Shown in pieces: positions 32,496 through 43,958 of a stretch of DNA of 64,000 nt. Positions within the stretch are counted from its first letter, which is position 1, and every line of letters begins with the position of its first letter. A model generated the notes under the pieces. That model saw nothing but the letters and a program-made list of their open reading frames with translations. It made no database searches and was not told the DNA's origin. The position numbers were made by a program, and so were the translations under genes. Origin of the DNA: Botryotinia globosa (lineage: Eukaryota > Ascomycota > Leotiomycetes > Helotiales > Sclerotiniaceae). The DNA lies in assembly GCA_014898425.1 (NCBI GenBank), contig RCSZ01000008.1:1127501-1191500 (forward strand), in the 5' to 3' direction.

Positions 32496-35132
32496 ATGCC
32501 ACCGACGAAACGGCCTTTGGCACAAGCCAACACGAACGTGATTCTGCCGCCGAAGAAGAAACAGAAGGAGAAGGATGTTATACTTAGTGATGATCACGCA
32601 TCGAAAAGTAAGGGGGAGTTGATGGGGATGCTGAAGGAGAGATCCATGCCGAGTAACGGGACGAAGGATGTCTTAATCCAGAGGTTGAGAGATAATGATG
32701 GGCATATCGCGCCTATGGATTCAGGAAAAACAGAGCGCAGGAAGTCTGCGAGGATAGATGCTGCGGAGCAAAGTGCGAAGATAATGGAAAGACGCGAAGA
32801 AGGCTTGAAGGATTTATGGACAGTCAAGAATAAGGCATTGGCTTCTCCGAGTGCGCGAATCGTCGAGACGTCTTCCGCGATATCTGAGAGAAACACGGCC
32901 GCAGTTCCCTCACAAAGCTCGCATGGGCATCGCATCAATTATAGAACAAAGGATAATAGTAAATTGAGGGCATTGTTACGCGATTGGCGAGTGATGCAGC
33001 CGGAGGAGGTGGAGAGTATGGATAGGATGGCGATGATCGAGAGGCTTGAGAGACATGAGATGAGGGGTTACGGAGATGATTATGAGAGTTTAACCCGTGA
33101 TCAGCTTTCCATAATGTTGAGTGCACGGCTGCTTCCATGTAGTGGAGTTACGAAAGCGGCGCGAATGGAACGATTGAGATACGATGATGCTTTGGATCGA
33201 GATAATGGGAATTTGGAAGAGCGCACTCTGTACACTCATCTTGTGATTTGTCAAAATGAGATACAGAGATATGAACAAATGTTGAATTGGGTTTATGGTG
33301 AGGAGGGGGAAAAGTTATACCAAGATTTGGGAGTGGCGCAATTGAGATGCCTAGTTGATTTGAGGCAACAAGGGAGAAAGATCAAAATTGTTTGTGACGA
33401 TTCTGAGTTAATTGAATGGTTGGAGGCGGATGATCAAAAGCTGGCGCGAAAGAAGAAAGTCGAGATATCTAGTCTCATGGGATGCGAAGTTCCCGAGGAG
33501 CTGGAACGTTGGGAAAAGAAACTTGCGGATGCGAGAGTGGAATTAGAGAGTAGGATAGGACATCCACTCCCAGCCGAGGTATCAATGCATGAATCGTCCA
33601 AATACGATGTTCCTGTTGTTACGAAGAAAGCTGGAAATCGGGGAACCTTGAATTGTGATCCTAAAAAGACGAACTGGAGTCTATTCAGTGCTGGAGAGCT
33701 TTGTAAAATTGCGAGGGAGAAAGGTGCACCAGGGTATGGAACAAGAGATGCGATGATCAAATGGCTTGAGACTGGGATCCTTGAGTATGAGGATATGCAC
33801 ATTGAGTCGCTTAGGGAACAGTGTTGGAAGCGCTTGGTGCCACAATACAGTAATGATGATAAGGAGGCTTTGATAGAAAGACGTAGAGTTCTGGATAGGT
33901 ATGAGGAAAATAGCGAGGAGAGCTCCACAAGGGAGGCTAGCGAAGTTACCGATGCCGAAAGTGTTGATGAAGGCAGTGTTGATGAGGATGACGAGATTGT
34001 TCCGCTTGCAGAGCCATCAACAACTGGCACCGTGTCTAGTGACTCGCCATATGCAAAGAAGGACAATAGTATGCTTCGAGTTTTACTCCGAGATAGACAC
34101 CTTCAAATTTCGGGTACACGGGAAGAAATGATTCATCGCTTAGAATCTTCTCCTTACAATTACGAATCCTACACTTCCGAAGAACTTTCCCTCATACTCA
34201 AAGATCGCCACCTGACCAACGCGACTTACGGAAGCAAAGAAATAAAAATCGAACGACTCAAAAATAGCGATGAGGCTTTCTATGATTCTGCGAAATTTGA
34301 AGACACGCAATTGTATGTGCAATTGAACCTTGGGGAGAAATTTATCAGAGATAAGGAACAAGCTTTGAAGGCTTTATCTGATGCAAACGTATCATATGAG
34401 AAATTAGACTCCAACGCTCTCCGTGAGCTTGCACCTACTTTGGGTTTATCTCCACACAGTGGAGAGAAAATTGTGATCAAGCAACTCCACGCGAATGATC
34501 AGAAATCAAGATTGGAAGGTAAAGGTAACGCCGCTCTGCGAGATGCTATCGATAAATTGACCGCGTCTCTTGAAAGCCGCAAAGATGAATACAACAAAGC
34601 GAAGGAAGATCTAGAGAAAAGCATAGGCCATCCTGTTCTAGATATCGCAATGGTGATGGGACGATATAATGCTATAAGGAGACGTGACCATGAAATAGTC
34701 AACAGTTATCAGCCAATACATAAACCAGGGCCGGTCTGCGACTATGATCGGAAAGACTCTCACTGGGCCGGAAAGACTGAGAGGGAACTAAGAGACGTGT
34801 GCCAGAGACAGGGTATGGAGGGTTCTGGTACCAAGGCTACATGCATCAAATGGCTCGAGGCGGGATCGGTAGAGTATGAGGATTTATCTGGTACGAGTCT
34901 CGAGATGATGTGCAGGAAACGTGGGATCAAATTCAAGTCGGGGACAAAAAGACTTGATTTAGCGATGAAGCTTACGGAGACTGATGAGAAAGAAACTGCA
35001 TATCGAGAATTGGGGATTATGGCTTTGAAGAAAATGTGTAAGGAGCGTGGCATGAAGACTACGAGTGGTGAGACAAAACAGGACTTGATAACAAAGCTTA
35101 GAGTAGCTGATGAGAGTACCAGACGGGTATAG
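32496..35132 (+). CDS. Protein of about twelve SAP-like repeats
   Basis: Intronless ORF of 878 aa. The start has a basic cluster (PPKKKQKEK) like a nuclear signal. About twelve units follow with the helix-extended loop-helix pattern of SAP domains, a Leu-rich helix, a short Gly-containing turn and a second helix ending in a WLE/RLE/KL-type sequence. Approximate residues are 34-68, 152-184, 197-232, 276-314, 393-426, 430-466, 523-553, 556-592, 635-670, 758-792, 793-830 and 835-872. Clear examples are GELMGMLKERSMPSNGTKDV, ELCKIAREKGAPGYGTRDAM and ELRDVCQRQGMEGSGTKATC. Residues about 150-465 and 520-830 are an internal duplication with parallel landmarks (DNSKLRALLRD/DNSMLRVLLRD; ESRIGHPL/EKSIGHPV; MIKWLETG/CIKWLEAG). 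SAP domains bind DNA or RNA in the nucleus; a nucleic-acid-binding scaffold is inferred. No catalytic domain is present. Confidence 0.82.
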   Translation: MPPTKRPLAQANTNVILPPKKKQKEKDVILSDDHASKSKGELMGMLKERSMPSNGTKDVLIQRLRDNDGHIAPMDSGKTERRKSARIDAAEQSAKIMERREEGLKDLWTVKNKALASPSARIVETSSAISERNTAAVPSQSSHGHRINYRTKDNSKLRALLRDWRVMQPEEVESMDRMAMIERLERHEMRGYGDDYESLTRDQLSIMLSARLLPCSGVTKAARMERLRYDDALDRDNGNLEERTLYTHLVICQNEIQRYEQMLNWVYGEEGEKLYQDLGVAQLRCLVDLRQQGRKIKIVCDDSELIEWLEADDQKLARKKKVEISSLMGCEVPEELERWEKKLADARVELESRIGHPLPAEVSMHESSKYDVPVVTKKAGNRGTLNCDPKKTNWSLFSAGELCKIAREKGAPGYGTRDAMIKWLETGILEYEDMHIESLREQCWKRLVPQYSNDDKEALIERRRVLDRYEENSEESSTREASEVTDAESVDEGSVDEDDEIVPLAEPSTTGTVSSDSPYAKKDNSMLRVLLRDRHLQISGTREEMIHRLESSPYNYESYTSEELSLILKDRHLTNATYGSKEIKIERLKNSDEAFYDSAKFEDTQLYVQLNLGEKFIRDKEQALKALSDANVSYEKLDSNALRELAPTLGLSPHSGEKIVIKQLHANDQKSRLEGKGNAALRDAIDKLTASLESRKDEYNKAKEDLEKSIGHPVLDIAMVMGRYNAIRRRDHEIVNSYQPIHKPGPVCDYDRKDSHWAGKTERELRDVCQRQGMEGSGTKATCIKWLEAGSVEYEDLSGTSLEMMCRKRGIKFKSGTKRLDLAMKLTETDEKETAYRELGIMALKKMCKERGMKTTSGETKQDLITKLRVADESTRRV

Positions 35133-36993
35133 GAAGCTAGGTTGAAGAGGGCATTTCATGGATACTAGTAGCGGTCATTTTGTCTCTTGGAGCTTTTACG
35201 TCTTTTTTTGCAAGCTCGTTTCTTCTTATTAATATTATTACATTTTTAGATACTGTAGCCTGAGCCGGTGACAACTTGGTAGATGACTGACGTGATGATT
35301 TGCTGATATATAGCCGCACTGTTTATTTCAGGACCAAAGATATTGTTAGTTAAATGGAGGACTTTTCCATGCATGAGAGAGCAGCGCTTGTGGACATGAA
35401 GTGGGGATAGTTAGAAGAGGAGGAGCGAGAGGTTGTGGTCAATCTAGTTGACGAGCTTCTTTGGGTCCCACAGATCAGGGAGACACTCGAGCTTAAGATT
35501 GGAATGTGGTGGGGAGACTCCTCTGATATGTCTGGCTGTTTGTGGAGTCGGATTCTATGGTGGACACCAGCGGTTGTATGGGTCTAGACTCTAGGGCTTT
35601 GAAGGAATCGTACTTCGACATGATGCATGTAATCAAACGGTGTGGGTATCTCAGGAATCTGAGAGTGATGAGTTTCATCCAATGCTCTGAGCAATATAGA
35701 AATTTGTTTGTATAATCACTTCATACTGCCTGCAGAGGGGTTGTCAGAGTTATTACGCATTACTTGATAAGATTGTAGAACGTGAGTGTTTTTCAGGTAC
35801 TACCTCGATAGGTATACATGACTGCTATTAGATATCTGGATCGTAGGTATTGCACATCAGATGATGAAGATATATTATCAGTAGGATGCAACAATTGATT
35901 CTGGGTCCCTGACATACTCGGCGTACAATCGTAAGTTACTATTACTAGTAACCTAGGTAGGTAGGTATTCTCGAGCCATCCACCAGTGATCGTTGTTTGC
36001 TGATTATGTAATGTTGAAAGTTGCGGTGCAAAGAAGCATATAAGCTAGATCCAATTAGTACTAGTGAACTCTTAGGACAATTGGCGTTCTTCCGTTCTTC
36101 CCATCCCGTCCTATCCTTTCCTCTTTACTACAATGTAAGTCTTACATTTACCATACCCGCCGTCTAACTGCCCTCGAATTCTAGCCTTATACTTCCCATC
36201 GCTCCTCACAGTCAAAGAGTAACAACTTACAACTTACAAGAAGTCTCGTTCATCCTTCCGTTCTTCCTATATCCAATCGTCCAAAGGACCAACCAAAACC
36301 TTGTGGTAGCATTGGAAGTTGGAACGAATACTTGGTGGCTTGGACAACTTGACAGCTCATTGGCTCCATATATTAAACGCGAAGTCCCATGTTCACCTGA
36401 ACTTCACGCCCCTGCCATCACCAACGAAATCCTCGGACCCTGATTTCTATTTCTACGTCATCTCTGCCAAGCATCAAGATTTCTTCAAAGATACATACGA
36501 GTAGAGTGCTAGCACACTGCCACAATGTCACAAAATCTTGAAATAAATCCCTTGTCGTTGCAATGGATGTGCGAATCAATTACCTCACCGCCAACCATTC
36601 ACATACGATGATGAACTACTGCTACGAATCCTGGAACACATGAGGACGTACGATGATGATCTTATTTCGATATGTATATATATATAGTTACTGGATACTA
36701 AATACTCGGTCAAGCTGCAAGTATCGACAAATAAATTCATCGTCACTTCGACTGAAACATAACAACAACAACAACTAGAAGACCCATAACCAGCCTCCTC
36801 CAAAACTTAATATATTTTTATTTTTTTTCATCAAACAAAACTTAACCCATACCCCCATATTTCTCATCTCTCGGCAACTTTAATATTTATATCGAAGAGA
36901 TCGATCTACAATATTCCTAGAAATCATCCTCTGGAGGTCAGATTCTACACAATACCTTCAAATTAATTTTCCATCGATAATCATACCGGAATC
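35133..36993. other. Long intergenic region
   Basis: About 1.9 kb with no convincing gene on either strand. The last 500 bases are pyrimidine-rich leader-like sequence before the MARVEL-like gene. Confidence 0.4.
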
Positions 36994-37585
36994 ATGGCTT
37001 TCGCATTCACCCTTCCTCTTCGCATCGTACAGGCGGTCTTCTCCATCATCGTCCTCGGTTTGATGGCCTATGGTATGTACACAGTTCCCCTCATATTCCT
37101 TCTACTCATTACTAACACTATCTAGCTGCCGACGCATGGTCCTACTGGTGGTCACCGGATTCCGTCAACTTCCTCGTCTTTACAGCCGTTTGGACTATCC
37201 TCGCTCTCATCTACCTTATTATCGCACCCACTCATTTCCCAACTGCAGCACATAAATATGGAATCCTATTTGCCGAGGCTGTCACCATGATCTTTTGGTT
37301 TGCAGGCTTTATTGCCTTGGCTGTTATGCTTAATAATGTCAACTGTGGACATTCCAACTGGAGCGTATGTGAAGCTAGCATTGCTGGAGATGTCTTTGCT
37401 GCTTTCTTATGGTACGTATTTTTTTCTCCATTCTCGATAAGCTTTTCAAGTTGTGGAAGAATGTGTACTAACGTTGGTTAATTAGGTTGTTGTTCCTTGC
37501 CACTACCATCATGGCCGCTTTACACGTTTCCCGCAGTAGTCGATCCAGCGATCGTCATGATCCTGCCATGGAAGTCGCTGTCTAA
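36994..37585 (+). CDS. MARVEL-like four-TM membrane protein
   Basis: Three exons (36994-37072, 37126-37411 and 37486-37585) with GTATGT and GTACGT donors and CTAAC branch sites give 154 aa. There are four hydrophobic helices: LRIVQAVFSIIVLGLMAY, FLVFTAVWTILALIYLIIA, ILFAEAVTMIFWFAGFIALA and a last one spanning exons 2 and 3 (AAFLWLLFLATTIMAALHV). A hydrophilic loop with two Cys (NVNCGHSNWSVCEAS) lies before the fourth helix, and the short tail is Ser/Arg-rich. Layout and size fit fungal MARVEL-domain proteins (Nce102/Fhn1-like), which act at the plasma membrane or in eisosome-associated domains. Assignment is by pattern only. Confidence 0.8.
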
Positions 37586-38974
37586 ATACAATCGCACGAT
37601 GTTGGGCACTACGGATATGCATCGAGGCTTGATTCTTTCACTTCTATGAATGTCTTTTGAATGTAATTGGTTATGGATGATAGTATGGGGGCGTTTGGCT
37701 TGGGGTTGGGGTTTGGTTTGGGTGATGAATACGTGGATACGTGAATACGACAACGAGATATGAAGGGGGAGGGATGTGGGGTGATGGGGGGGATGAACGT
37801 TGGACTTTTTATACCCAAAATTGCTTGCTTTTTGTTTTATTGTTAAATATCAATAATTATTCTGATATCGTCTAATGTGTTTGTTTATGAAGTTTCTATG
37901 AGGTGATATGATGCTATATCTTTATACTATGCTACTTTCTTTCGCATATTTGTGGTGATTCTGCATTACTTTTCTACATTACTTTTCTTCATCACGCTGT
38001 AAATCATAAAGCTTATTAGATATTGAATATTCTGCAATTATAGAGGTTCGATCTGTTGTTGTGTAGTCACGATACAATGTCTTTAATTGCTTCCAACGCT
38101 TTCCCTCGATAGGAGACATAGATAATGGGATGAAGATGAGACTGTGTGTTGATATGTTTAGCTGAGTAGTTTAGGTATCAGGTATTTATGTGAGGAGTAG
38201 AGATTTGTGGGATGGAATAGGATGGAATGGTTTTATTTGGGTTAGATTGGTGGATGGATAGCATATGATCTTTAGATCTATCCATCGTCACGGATCTAGC
38301 GTACTGAGATATGGAACTTTTAGTGCCGTTTGAGCATATTTGATTTCATTGGTTTGTATAGTATAGGTTATTGGATTGGTTCGAGATCTTTTATAAAGCG
38401 AAATGAATTCGATATGAAGGAGGAGGGATTCTTTGGGGGAAGAGAAGGAGGTGGTATAGTAGTGAAGATTATGAGGAGTAATCTGCAGTGGTTTTTTCGA
38501 GTAGTGTACTGAGGTGAGGAAGTTCAAGTGGGTTGGAGGATAGAGGATTTAGTTTGTTCTCGGTGTCTGACGAAGTGGAATGCATCATCGTGGGGAGGAT
38601 TTCTGTTAGGAATCGTTTTTGTAGTGTACCTACCTTACGAGGAGTCATTTGGTGTTTGATGTAAGGTTATATTTTGTTATGTTTGATATGGGAAATCTGT
38701 TGGTTTGGGGAGAGCACAGATGGCGTTGCACGTACAGTAGCAGGTCCTGATTGTCAACGTAGTGTTCTGTCTAAAGAACTAGCTACCTATGTATAGGAAG
38801 AAGTAATCTTCCTATATTGAAGCTAGCCCTGTCGTTCAGTGTACTATGGTAGCCTCATGACTTGGAATCATTCACTACGTTCATACATAATCATAGTAGT
38901 CCCGAATCCGGTATATATAGAGTCAAGGGGAAGAAAAACGAATAAGATGCTTGGATCGACGCAATTCCCATTTC
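37586..38974. other. Intergenic
   Basis: About 1.4 kb between convergent genes. No gene is recognised. Confidence 0.4.
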
Positions 38975-40461
38975 CTAGTCGTCTCGTCGCATCTCTAATG
39001 GTAGCTTTGGAAACTCAATTACTTCGTCTGGACTGTTGATCGTGAAGAAAATATGGTAATACGTCGCTACGTGGTTCAAGAAACGATCGCAGCAATCGCA
39101 GAGAGTGGTACTGACGACGATGAAAAGACCCTCGTAATATTCTGGCATTATAGGATCATTGAATTTCTTATCCCAACGCACCGACGGGTCGGTACTTCGC
39201 GAGCTCAAAACATAGTTGTCGAGCCAATAAGCTAAGACTTGTTTCTCAGCGTGGCATGCGTTGTATCTACCCGGAATTCCGCGATCGTTGTCTTTGCACG
39301 GTTCCAATTGATATCCTGTGACCTGGCACAGTTCTTGAACCTTTTCAGTCCAAGTTTTGTTCAGAATAAATGGATTCGGACATGAAGCCCAACCACTGAT
39401 GGCATTGAAGATTTGAACTTTTGAGGCGTCAAAATTCGCCCGTCGTCGTGTTGGTGGTGGTGATTTTATTGGTACATATAAACGAGCTAGATGAAGATTT
39501 GTAAGGCTATGACTTCGAACTATCACCCAGCTGAATGGATGAACATACCTACTGTCTTTTCATTTGAATTTGAATCAAACTTACAGAGCTTAAAAGTGTG
39601 GACCCGCTCGTACAAATCGATATTGTAGTAAACACCTTGTGGGCTTACTGGATGATATTCAAACCAAATCGATCGATCGCGTGATTCCTGGATAGGCGTT
39701 TCCATAACCTCGACTGCTTGGTGGGGAGCCAGTGCATCACAACAATTCTCATATAGTGTCGATGCGATATTGATATTCTCGTCTGTGGAGTTATCGGTCC
39801 CAGTTCCAATGGAGGGAATCGCATTACGGAGATCTTCGTTCTGAATACCGTGCTGTGCAGCAAGCTTTCTGGCAATCTCAGGAGAATCGAGTATATATGA
39901 ACCCAGCTCTAGAGCTCCTTGCATAAGCATTCTGAGAACATCATTTCGGTGCTCGATAGCCGAGTCTTTATCGCCGCCTTTCAACTGCCCTCCGTCTGCA
40001 GTCTTTTCGAGAACACTATTGACTTTGCTCAAGATACTTTCGAGCCAAGAAGGGTCGGGGACAACATCTAGCGAGCGATAGCGAGCCATCTTGCGATCTA
40101 GGTTATCCGCTAGCTCGTTCCAGGTTTCTTCCGGCGTCTTTTCTTCTGTTGCAATCTTAAATCTCGAAATTCCTTCAGTCAAGGTAACAATATTGGCTGC
40201 TTTGTTTTCGAAAACATTTGCACTTTTAGAACCAATGTTCTCATAATGATGAGTGGCTGATCTATCTTTCTCAAGGCTTCCATGTGCTTCGTTTGAATTT
40301 TGCTCTTGTACGACAAGAATATTGTTGGAATCAACCAGACTGTGTCGAATATTGGCATCGTTTTCGGCTCCTCGGCGCTTGATCACCCTCCTACCTCTAA
40401 TTGGAGTCTGTAACTTCCCGCTTTCTAGAGCTTCTTGCCTTATAATCTCGGTCTTCTCCAT
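38975..40461 (-). CDS. Cytidine-deaminase-superfamily protein of a fungal expanded family
   Basis: Two exons, 40461-39585 and 39486-38975, joined by a GTAAGT donor and a TCTAG acceptor (phase 1), give about 462 aa. The first 300 residues are mostly hydrophilic, with a charged helical segment (ETWNELADNLDRKMARYRSL). The C-terminal domain carries both halves of a zinc-deaminase site: YNACHAEKQVLAYWLDNYV (HAE near residue 372, zinc His and catalytic Glu) and STTLCDCCDRFLNHV (CxxC near residue 421). The gap of about 45 residues, the E-K-Q after the His and the C-D-x-C form suggest the fungal DYW-like or OTT_1508-like nucleic-acid deaminase groups rather than nucleoside salvage enzymes. The catalytic residues look intact. 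Target and location are unknown; no signal peptide is seen. Confidence 0.72.
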
Positions 40462-41506
40462 TTGATCTTCTCCATTTGATCACTAAACCTAGCCTTACGA
40501 TTTGTGTGTGGAAGAGTTATTAATTCTGTTTTTTGATGCCTAGTCGATGAGATGAGTTTTTCTAGTATTTGATATCAAAGAAAACGTCGAATATATGTAA
40601 CCTATTGAAGGTCCATCGTTCGCATTTATTACCCCTCATCATAGCTGGCAGTCTGACTCAGCCTCATACCATTTTGTATGGTCGCACAGCATGAACTATT
40701 TTACTGTGTGGGCGATTTTGCAGCCAGCCTTGTATCTGCCTGGGCCAAAAATGCCTGATTGAGCGCCTTGGCGTCTATTGATTGAACGTCCTCCATGGAA
40801 CTTGAAAGAACACAATGAGGTGTGCAAACCATCTACTTAGATTGGCTGAAATTGTGACTCACATCTTAAAACGCAAGGCTTTCCAACAGTCTCAGCACAT
40901 ATCTTGCTTGATCGCCCTTCCAAGGATCATCATGAACTCAATAGGCTTTCCATCCATTACAACTGTCGACCAACTTGTTAGCCTTCTGCGTCGAATAAAT
41001 CCTCAGAATATGTACGATATTCCACGTGAAAGTAATCGGAAATTCTAAAGTGTTTTTTTACCTCCTCGGTGGACTCCTTACAATCCTTACATGTCTCCCT
41101 TTACTAGAAACAACAATCGATCTCCGCGGTAACCATTTGCCGGAAGTCTTAGCCCCCTTAAAAAGATTGACTTGTTTTCTGCGGTAATCATCAAAAGCTA
41201 GTCCAGATCCGTACACAACTGTTGAAAATCTGAACGGCGGAGATGAGTGAATATCAGTACACTCTCTGGAAGTTTTCTCTCTCACCATTCTCAATAATGA
41301 CTGACAAATACCTTGAACCTTTTTCGACTTCTCAACTTCCCGCGGCAGTATCTTGCGTCAAGCGTCGTTTTCATTGGCAGTAACTTTGAATCATTAGTTC
41401 CGGCCCAACTAGAGACTTTCGGTATCCAATCTTAGCTTCCCATCCATGTTCAGCTTGGCTAACAGTCTCAGGTATTCCAAACCTCTCTCAAAGTAAAACC
41501 TGCGAT
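40462..41506. other. Intergenic with one doubtful small ORF
   Basis: A basic 76-codon minus-strand frame (41285 to 41058; includes FRFSTVVYGSGLAFDDYRRK) might be a small gene or fragment; no splice or promoter support was found. The rest shows nothing recognisable. Confidence 0.3.
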
Positions 41507-43456
41507 ATGGCACAAACACCAGATTCCAAGGAGCAACCTTCTCGTCGCTTCTTTGGCTACCCAATGCCGGTTGAAGGCCCCGAAGTTGCATTCAATATGC
41601 CAGTCGAAGTGAATCCAATTCAGAGCGGCATCTCTTTGGTTATTTTAGGATGGATGTGAGTAGTGTGATATTCATCTTGGCAAGTTCTGAAGGACTAATA
41701 AGTAATGATCAGCGTATCTAAATTTGAGTTCGTTCAAAAATTTATATACAGCAACGCGGGATTCACCATGTTAAGAGGTCTTGACTTGGGAAATGCTACA
41801 GAGAGAATGAATGTAAAGGATGTCCCCTCTTAAATTGTTGAGTGCATGGCTAACATAACCAGCCCCTTGTTATTCCCCTTGCCAATGATTCAGACGTTCC
41901 ATACATCCCTGATCTTGACCGATCTTCATTCCAAGATTTCCCTGGCCATTATCATACAGTCGCAGATTACCACCAGAAGTATATCTCAGGAGAACTTACC
42001 CCTCTCGCAGTATGTGAATCTCTACTTCCACTCATCCGTCGAGATATCGCCACTCCGTCCCATCATTCCATTTCTTTCATCGCGACAAACGTTGATTCCG
42101 TCCTTACTGCTGCAGAAAAATCAACTGCTCGTTATGCGGCAGGAAAGTCACTTGGATTTCGACGGTATTCCGACAGCTATCAAAGATACGACACATGTAG
42201 CTGGATATCGAACAACCAACGGAAGAGCTGCAAACGACGACCTCTTTCCAATATCAGAAACTTCTGATTGGCCAATTCAAAAGTTAGAAGAACGTGGAGT
42301 GATTATCCTTGGTAAAACAAACATGTACGAATATGGCACCGATACCACAGGCCTCAATCCATACTGGGGAACTCCTCGGAATCCACACAACAGAAACTAC
42401 TATACAGGAGGCTCTTCGTCTGGTTCAGCTTACGCTGTAGCAGCCGGATTGGTACCCTTCACTTTTGGAGCTGATGGAGGAGGAAGTATCCGCATTCACG
42501 CTGCTTTTTGCGGGATTTATGGATTGAAACCTACATATGGTCGCCTGGAAGACACGTCAAGTACCGTTGTTGTCACTGGTCCCTTGGCATCCTCAATGAT
42601 GGATCTAGAAGCCATGTATCGAGTTCTTGCGCAACCAGATCCATCTGATTCAATTTGCTAATCTTTCGCGCCTCTAAGCAAAATTCTTTCTTCGAGTTTG
42701 CAACCAAAAATTATAGGCATCTATAAGCCGTGGTTTGAGCGGTCCGATACCTCAGTTCTTGAAGTTTGCCAAAAAGCCATAGATTACTATCAGAATCAAC
42801 TGGGTTACGAAGTAGTCGATATCGAACTCCCCTACATACCCGAAGGACAAAAGGCACATGTATCCACCATTCTGGCCGAACTAGCCATTCGTGTGCGTGC
42901 CGATCATCTTCCAGATCAAAAACCTACCTCAACTTCATGGCTCGCCGATCTCAATCCCGCAAACAAAATAGCTCTTGGAGTTGGCTCACAAATGACTGCC
43001 CAAGACTATCTTCTCGCGCAGCAATTGCGTAATATCCTCATGCAACATCTTGCTTTTCTGTTCAAGGAGTATCCGGGATTACTTATTTTGACTCCAACGT
43101 GCCCTATGACAGGATGGGATATTAAATCCGAAAGAGATCTGAAATACGGTTCCACGAATGGTAATCTTACCTTTCGTAGTGTGGAATATGTTTGGATTGC
43201 TAATTTGTGTGGAAATCCTGCGATTAGTGTTCCTGTTGGATATGTTGATCCCGTTGAGACGGCCGATGAAGGAAAGATTCCGATCGGTCTTATGGCAATG
43301 GGTGATTGGGGATCGGAAGATCGATTGTTAGGATGGGGTAGGGAGGCTGAGATTTATTTGAATCATGTTTATGAAGGTGGCAGAAAGAGACCCAACGGTG
43401 AAGGCTGGGATGATGTCTTTAAGCTTGCAAGTAGCCAGATGGATACCGTCTCGTAA
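41507..43456 (+). pseudogene. Amidase-signature enzyme, broken by a frameshift and a stop
   Basis: Exons 41507-41655, 41713-41812 and 41863-43456; both introns are well formed (GTGAGT...ATCAG; GTAAAG...GCTAAC...CCAG) and phases match. Exon 3 opens with PLVIPLANDSDVPYIPDLDR and runs to AGKSLGF at about 42160, where the frame changes and continues DGIPTAIKDTTHVAGYRTTN. A two-base loss after the Phe codon fits. The amidase triad region is present: Lys in AIKD, and the Ser-rich YYTGGSSSGSAYAVAAG and ADGGGSIRIHAAFCG (usually RIPA). At 42659-42661 a single TAA interrupts the frame, which goes on in phase as FAPLSKILSSSLQPKIIGIY to the normal end at 43456. The family hydrolyses amides. Two lesions make it a probable pseudogene. 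Confidence 0.82.
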
Positions 43457-43958
43457 ACCTAGGATTTGGGCATTAGATCTGAAGATATCGGTTGAGGTTT
43501 ATAATTCTATGGTGAATTCTAGAGGATCGAATCGGGAGCCGCGGAATTGATAATCTTACCTTCTCTTATCAAAGCTTAGTTGAACTTTATTTACTGTGTC
43601 GAAAGTGATGGATGGTACATCTACTATTTCAATACGATCAAGAATGGAGTACCTGACTAACGGGTAGACTTACTCCATTAACCTTTGCGTGACCTAATAC
43701 TATCTCGTATCTGAACAGCAAGGACCCCTGTCCTCCAGATAAGCATGCATTAACCCCACTAATTATGGAATCCAGAAGCTGTCTTCAAATCATCGTCGTC
43801 AGCATGCCCACTCCTCATGACATCTTGACCTAGGATGGAGATGTCAAGAAGTATACAAATAGTCGTTATGTAGCTCATAAAGTTGAACCGTTTTCAATCC
43901 TTTCCCGCGCCTTTGCTCTTGACCTTTGTCCTGTGCGATCTTGTATGATTAGTTCAAT
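43457..43958. other. Intergenic promoter
   Basis: Upstream region of the purine nucleoside permease family gene. Nothing else is seen. Confidence 0.4.

Noticed and set aside
32594..34066. Long minus-strand frames opposite the SAP-repeat gene
   Set aside because: Antisense shadows; the plus-strand frame carries the repeated domain pattern.
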